A stretch of DNA of 64,000 bases from Strigamia acuminata (lineage: Eukaryota; Arthropoda; Chilopoda; Geophilomorpha; Linotaeniidae): positions 8,024,427 through 8,088,426 of the forward strand of contig OX442315.1 in assembly GCA_949358305.1 (NCBI GenBank), given 5' to 3'. Within the stretch, counting starts at the first letter, position 1, and every line of letters starts with the position of its first letter. The notes below the pieces were generated by a model. The model saw nothing but the letters and a program-made list of their open reading frames with translations, had not been told where the DNA came from and did not search any database. The position numbers were made by a program, and so were the translations under genes. Shown here in pieces: positions 60,856 to 64,000 of the stretch.

Positions 60856-62006
60856 TTAACGGAACTTCAAATCCAAGTTGTGAATTTTCGCATAACTTTT
60901 AATTTTTTTACGAGCGAATTGGTCACAATTACGACAATCTCTCAATATAAACTTTTCCAACGGACTTCGCATTTCTATCAATTTTATCATCGAGGTCAAA
61001 CTAACCGAATGGCAACGAAATAACTTGAAAACTTTGAGATGTTTAAAGCCGTTCGATCCGACCAGATCTAGAATCACATTGTCAGTAAGAACACCACAAT
61101 TTAAAACATCTAAAACTTCTAAATTCTCACACTGTTGCAGAAGAATGATCATTTGCAATTCACTCATATCATCTCCAATGTGATACAGTTGCAGAGAGGT
61201 TAGTCGTTGAATTACGTTTAATTTGTTGCTGCACAGTACCGAAGCAAAATTCACGTCTATTTTTTCAATAGATAAGTCACGTAAATGTGGGAAAGTGGTG
61301 CTAACAAACATGGCTTCTTCCAGATAGAAATAGTGTGATATTTTCTCCAATAAGTAGGTGCGCAAGGTTGGGTTTGATCGTCGTTTTAAAGCACCAACTA
61401 TCGCGCTCCAGTTATTTGTATTAAATTCTTTCAAAAGAGGCAGTCCGTCTAGAAGGAACAAGCTCTCGTCTACTGTCAGCCTGAAAGCCGAGAGTTCCAA
61501 AAAGGTCAGTTTCGTACACCGGATTAATGAACGACATCCTGCACTTTTAGGTCCGTTGTCATTAGTAAGAGACAATTTGACCAATTGCTCACAACTTTGA
61601 CCGATTGCGGCTACGAATTCATCCGTGCATTTTATGCGGATCAAAGAGAAATCTTGAAGTCGTGGTAAAAGTGTCAACAGTTTGGTTACAGATTGTAAAC
61701 TTATATCTGGTTAAAAAATGGTAATAAAACTTAAATCTAAGATTTACACACGACGCCTATTTTATCCAATGTGAGATCGATGGACGGACCAAAGTTGTAC
61801 ACATTCCATAGTGATTTGGTGCGGGAATTGATGAAGATTTCCGGAGACTTATCGGTATATGGAAATTTGCAACACATTCGTTCGTATATCATGCCTATAA
61901 TTTCGGATGGCTGATCCGCTAATTCGTGTTCCAACGCAACAAAATTGGTGGTAACGGTATTTAAACACATTTCTTCCAGACTCTGAACTGATTTCCTGTA
62001 CGGCAT
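60856..62006 (-). pseudogene. P7: LRR gene with a frameshift
   Basis: ATG at 62006 (MPYRKSVQ). BC-box-like SLEEMCLNTV, Cul2-box-like QPSEIIGMI, and first LRRs down to about 61737. Compared with P1/P2, about 10 bp are missing near 61743 (aagatTTACAC against aagattaagaggtttttACAC), and small changes near 61710 shift the frame again and add a stop. The remaining LRRs are open from 61677 to 60856 (LLPRLQDFSLIRIKC to LDLKFR). Damage is small, so loss was recent or this is a sequencing error. Confidence 0.75.
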
Positions 62007-62246
62007 GTTCACTAGAAACACTTGCGATTGAATGAATGATCAAACTATATTGCATGTATCCAGCGAGAAACGTAGGACGAAAGTATTTACCAACGACTGT
62101 CATTGGTTGTTTCAAGTTATTTGTTTTTTCAACACCCCTAGTGGGCATTTTATCATCTAATAAGTGGTTTTACACTCGTTACATCTCAGCCGCATATAAA
62201 GCGCTTGGCAGAATTTCAATCATTCATTCCCAACCGATTCCATACC
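62007..62246. promoter_or_regulatory. Head-to-head intergenic region P7/P8
   Basis: 240 bp between divergent starts. The P7 side has the family 5' flank, including the attggttgtttc and cacccctagtgggcattttatcatc blocks. The P8 side (acatctcagccgcatataaagcgc) has a TATA-like ATATAAAG about 50 bp before the P8 ATG. Confidence 0.5.
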
Positions 62247-63319
62247 ATGCCGTTTAAAAAAGCTTCGAGTTTAGAAGAATTGTGTTTCGATGTAGTTGTA
62301 GCGAATTTTGATAAACTGCAAAACAAATTAGGCGACCAATCTAACATATTTATCGACAAACTATAAAAACGAATGAGTGAGCACGATCCGTATCGAACTG
62401 TTTGTTAATAAAATTACTTTGAATTTAACAAGTTAGTGTGTGCGTCGCGGACCAGCGGGTCCGCCATTTTGTTTATTTGGAGTCAGCTTTTAATAAGTTT
62501 ACAATTCTGTCATAAATACCCGCAATTACGGCGTCTCAAACTGTGGTTTTGCACCGAAATCACGGATACCGGGCTTCGGTCGTTACGTCGTTGCAAGAAA
62601 TTCGAGTACTTGAATGTACGCCGTACAAAAGTCACGCACGACGGGTGTTTCGCAATATTGAACCAACTGCCCCTTTTAAAAACGTTTAAAAATGACTGCT
62701 GGCGTGGGATATTCAATCTGTTGAAACGCCAATTTATACAAAACAAAACGTTGCGCACGAAGTAGGAATATATTCCATTCTTCAAGAAGACATCACCTTC
62801 ATGACGAACACTTTCCCAAAAGTACGAGGTTTATTTATTTCAGAAACTCTGAATACTCTGGATTCTGTGTTGGAACTTAGTAACGTAATGCACAGACTGA
62901 CGACTCTGTATCTGAGCAGTATTGAGTCAGTCGATGTCGATGTTTCTCTTGTCTGTGCTTCTTGCCCAATATTACGGAAATTAACGTTGTGGCAATGTAC
63001 GATTTCAGACGAAACTGGCAGTGCCGTGTGTGTAAAAGCAACATTAGAAAAGTTAAACTTGATTTTTTGTCCGTCAGTTGGGGATGAATCGATTTCGCAA
63101 GTATTTAAGTTGGCAGCACTTAAAAATGTGACTTGTTTGAAGCTTCGTGCGTGCGACTCAATTAGTAAATATTCGATTATGGAGTTGTTAGCGAAACCGA
63201 GTCCTTTGAAGAAGTTGGTCGTTACGGGTTGTGAGAATATTTTCGGTTCAGATTACGACGAAATTGTAACTTATGTTAGGAGTAACATTTTGGATTTGAA
63301 GTTCAAATATAGTCAGTAA
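62247..63319 (+). pseudogene. P8: divergent LRR gene on the plus strand, broken
   Basis: ATG at 62247 (MPFKKAS) with the BC-box-like SLEELCFDVV, then a TAA at 62364-62366 after 39 codons. LRR coding resumes at about 62500-62765 (YPQLRRLKLWFC, FEYLNVRRTKVTHDGC, LNQLPLLKTF). A frame change follows, then 62801-63319 (MTNTFPKVRGLF, LRKLTLWQCTISDE, VTCLKLRACDS, LDLKFKYSQ). About 130 bp around 62400-62500 do not match the family. An AATAAA-like signal follows near 63340. It is closer in style to P3 than to P1/P2. Confidence 0.65.
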
Positions 63320-63635
63320 CTGACCAAAAATGTCATTTATCAATAAATATATATTACAAATTGAAATCATTTGAATTTTATTTCTTATTACCTGTATTTA
63401 AATATTCCTTTCTATACTTCATTATCCAAATCGCCAATATTTCGACAATTTAATCAATTAATCAAATCAAAAAGAACAAGTTCTTAGTAGCTGAAAGGTC
63501 CCAAAGGGGCGCTGAAATCTCTATTAATAAATACCGTATGACAAACATACGTTCGTCTTACGTTTTCCTCTGGGTATACAAATAGTTTGTTCGTGAAAGT
63601 TTCATAATTCATTCAATCGTAACTGTTTAGTCAAC
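63320..63635. promoter_or_regulatory. Intergenic, with the P9 5' flank
   Basis: From 63545 on the plus strand CGTTCGTCTTACGTTTTCCTCTG and TATACAAATAGTTTG, then AATCGTAACTG, correspond to the conserved 5' flank of the other genes. Before that, AT-rich sequence only. Confidence 0.45.
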
Positions 63636-63735
63636 ATGCCGTACAGGAAATCAGTTCCGAGTCTAGAAGAAAGGTGTTTAGATACCATAACCAATAATTT
63701 CGGTGCGATAAAACATAAATTAGCGAATCAACCTT
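63636..63735 (+). pseudogene. P9: N-terminal stub of an LRR gene
   Basis: ATG at 63636, MPYRKSVPS with BC-box-like SLEERCLDTI and the following helix up to about residue 34 (LANQPS). There homology stops and a TTCGAA-rich repeat begins. The residual frame ends at 63839. Confidence 0.6.
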
Positions 63736-63757
63736 CCCTGTTTACGACGGGTCCCAT

Positions 63758-63945
63758 CACTTCTTCGAATGTCATCTCTTCGAAAATTCTTAATTTTCGG
63801 TTGTTTCTTCGAATTTTTTTTACTTCGAAATGTAACTAGGAGGTCCATTTTCAAGGGGGCCATTTCTCTCATATTCAGTTCTCGAATAGGTCAGCTCTTC
63901 GAAATTGACTTCTTCGAATTGGTTATCTCTTCGAAATTGACCACT
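63758..63945. repeat. TTCGAA-motif repeat
   Basis: TTCGAA occurs seven times, mostly as tcTTCGAAattgacc-like units spaced 13-17 bp within clusters. It replaces the body of P9. It may be the end of a mobile element or a minisatellite. Confidence 0.6.
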
Positions 63946-64000
63946 TAACGACTGAGAGGCGCACAATGTCTTCACTGGCTTTTATTCGTGGCATTGCCCA

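Overview
Eukaryotic (metazoan, most likely arthropod) genomic DNA. The evidence is AT-rich intergenic sequence, intronless host genes with AATAAA poly(A) signals, animal-type Ty3/gypsy elements with tRNA-Pro, tRNA-Leu, tRNA-Ser and tRNA-Gln primer sites, and a piggyBac-type MITE. The species cannot be named from the sequence.

The host backbone is a cluster of leucine-rich-repeat (LRR) genes of one family, here called P1 to P9, mostly on the minus strand. P1 (866-2029) and P2 (4268-5431) are intact. P3 (15200-16585) is divergent and broken. P4 (18556-19136 plus 32624-33225) and P5 (35241-36077 plus 40610-40941) were intact reading frames until retroelements landed in them. P6 (about 53830-54000) is a remnant. 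P7 (60856-62006) has a frameshift. P8 (62247-63319, plus strand) and P9 (63636-63735, plus strand) are a broken copy and an N-terminal stub. Recognisable N-termini carry SLxxxCxxx(V/I/L), which matches the Elongin-C BC-box. The intact copies follow it with a PxxIxxxI stretch like a Cul2-box. My inference is that these are substrate receptors of a Cullin-2 ubiquitin ligase (ZYG11/ZER1/PRAME/LRRC14-like architecture). Copies share a 5' flank and a 3' flank, so whole gene units were duplicated, and orphan flanks mark lost genes.

Most of the window is LTR retrotransposons inserted into this cluster. Element G (5655-15199) has LTRs, a tRNA-Gln primer site and only a gag-like gene. It has a long repeated noncoding interior and a nested solo LTR. 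E1 (19137-32623) is a 13.5 kb element with identical-looking LTRs, gag, pol by -1 frameshift, and a third ORF after pol. E3 (36078-40609) is compact, with 120 bp LTRs and one gag-pol ORF. E2 (40959-53486) is a 12.5 kb relative of E1 with a homologous third ORF that looks spliced, and with a hairpin array in its LTRs. E4 (56122-60849) is compact with a tRNA-Ser primer site. There is a second solo LTR at 17383-18335 and a piggyBac-like MITE at 53621-53826.

The strongest candidates for something undescribed are: the non-envelope ORF3 shared by E1 and E2, each copy preceded by a splice acceptor; the five-hairpin covarying array in the E2 LTRs; and the BC-box LRR gene cluster itself.
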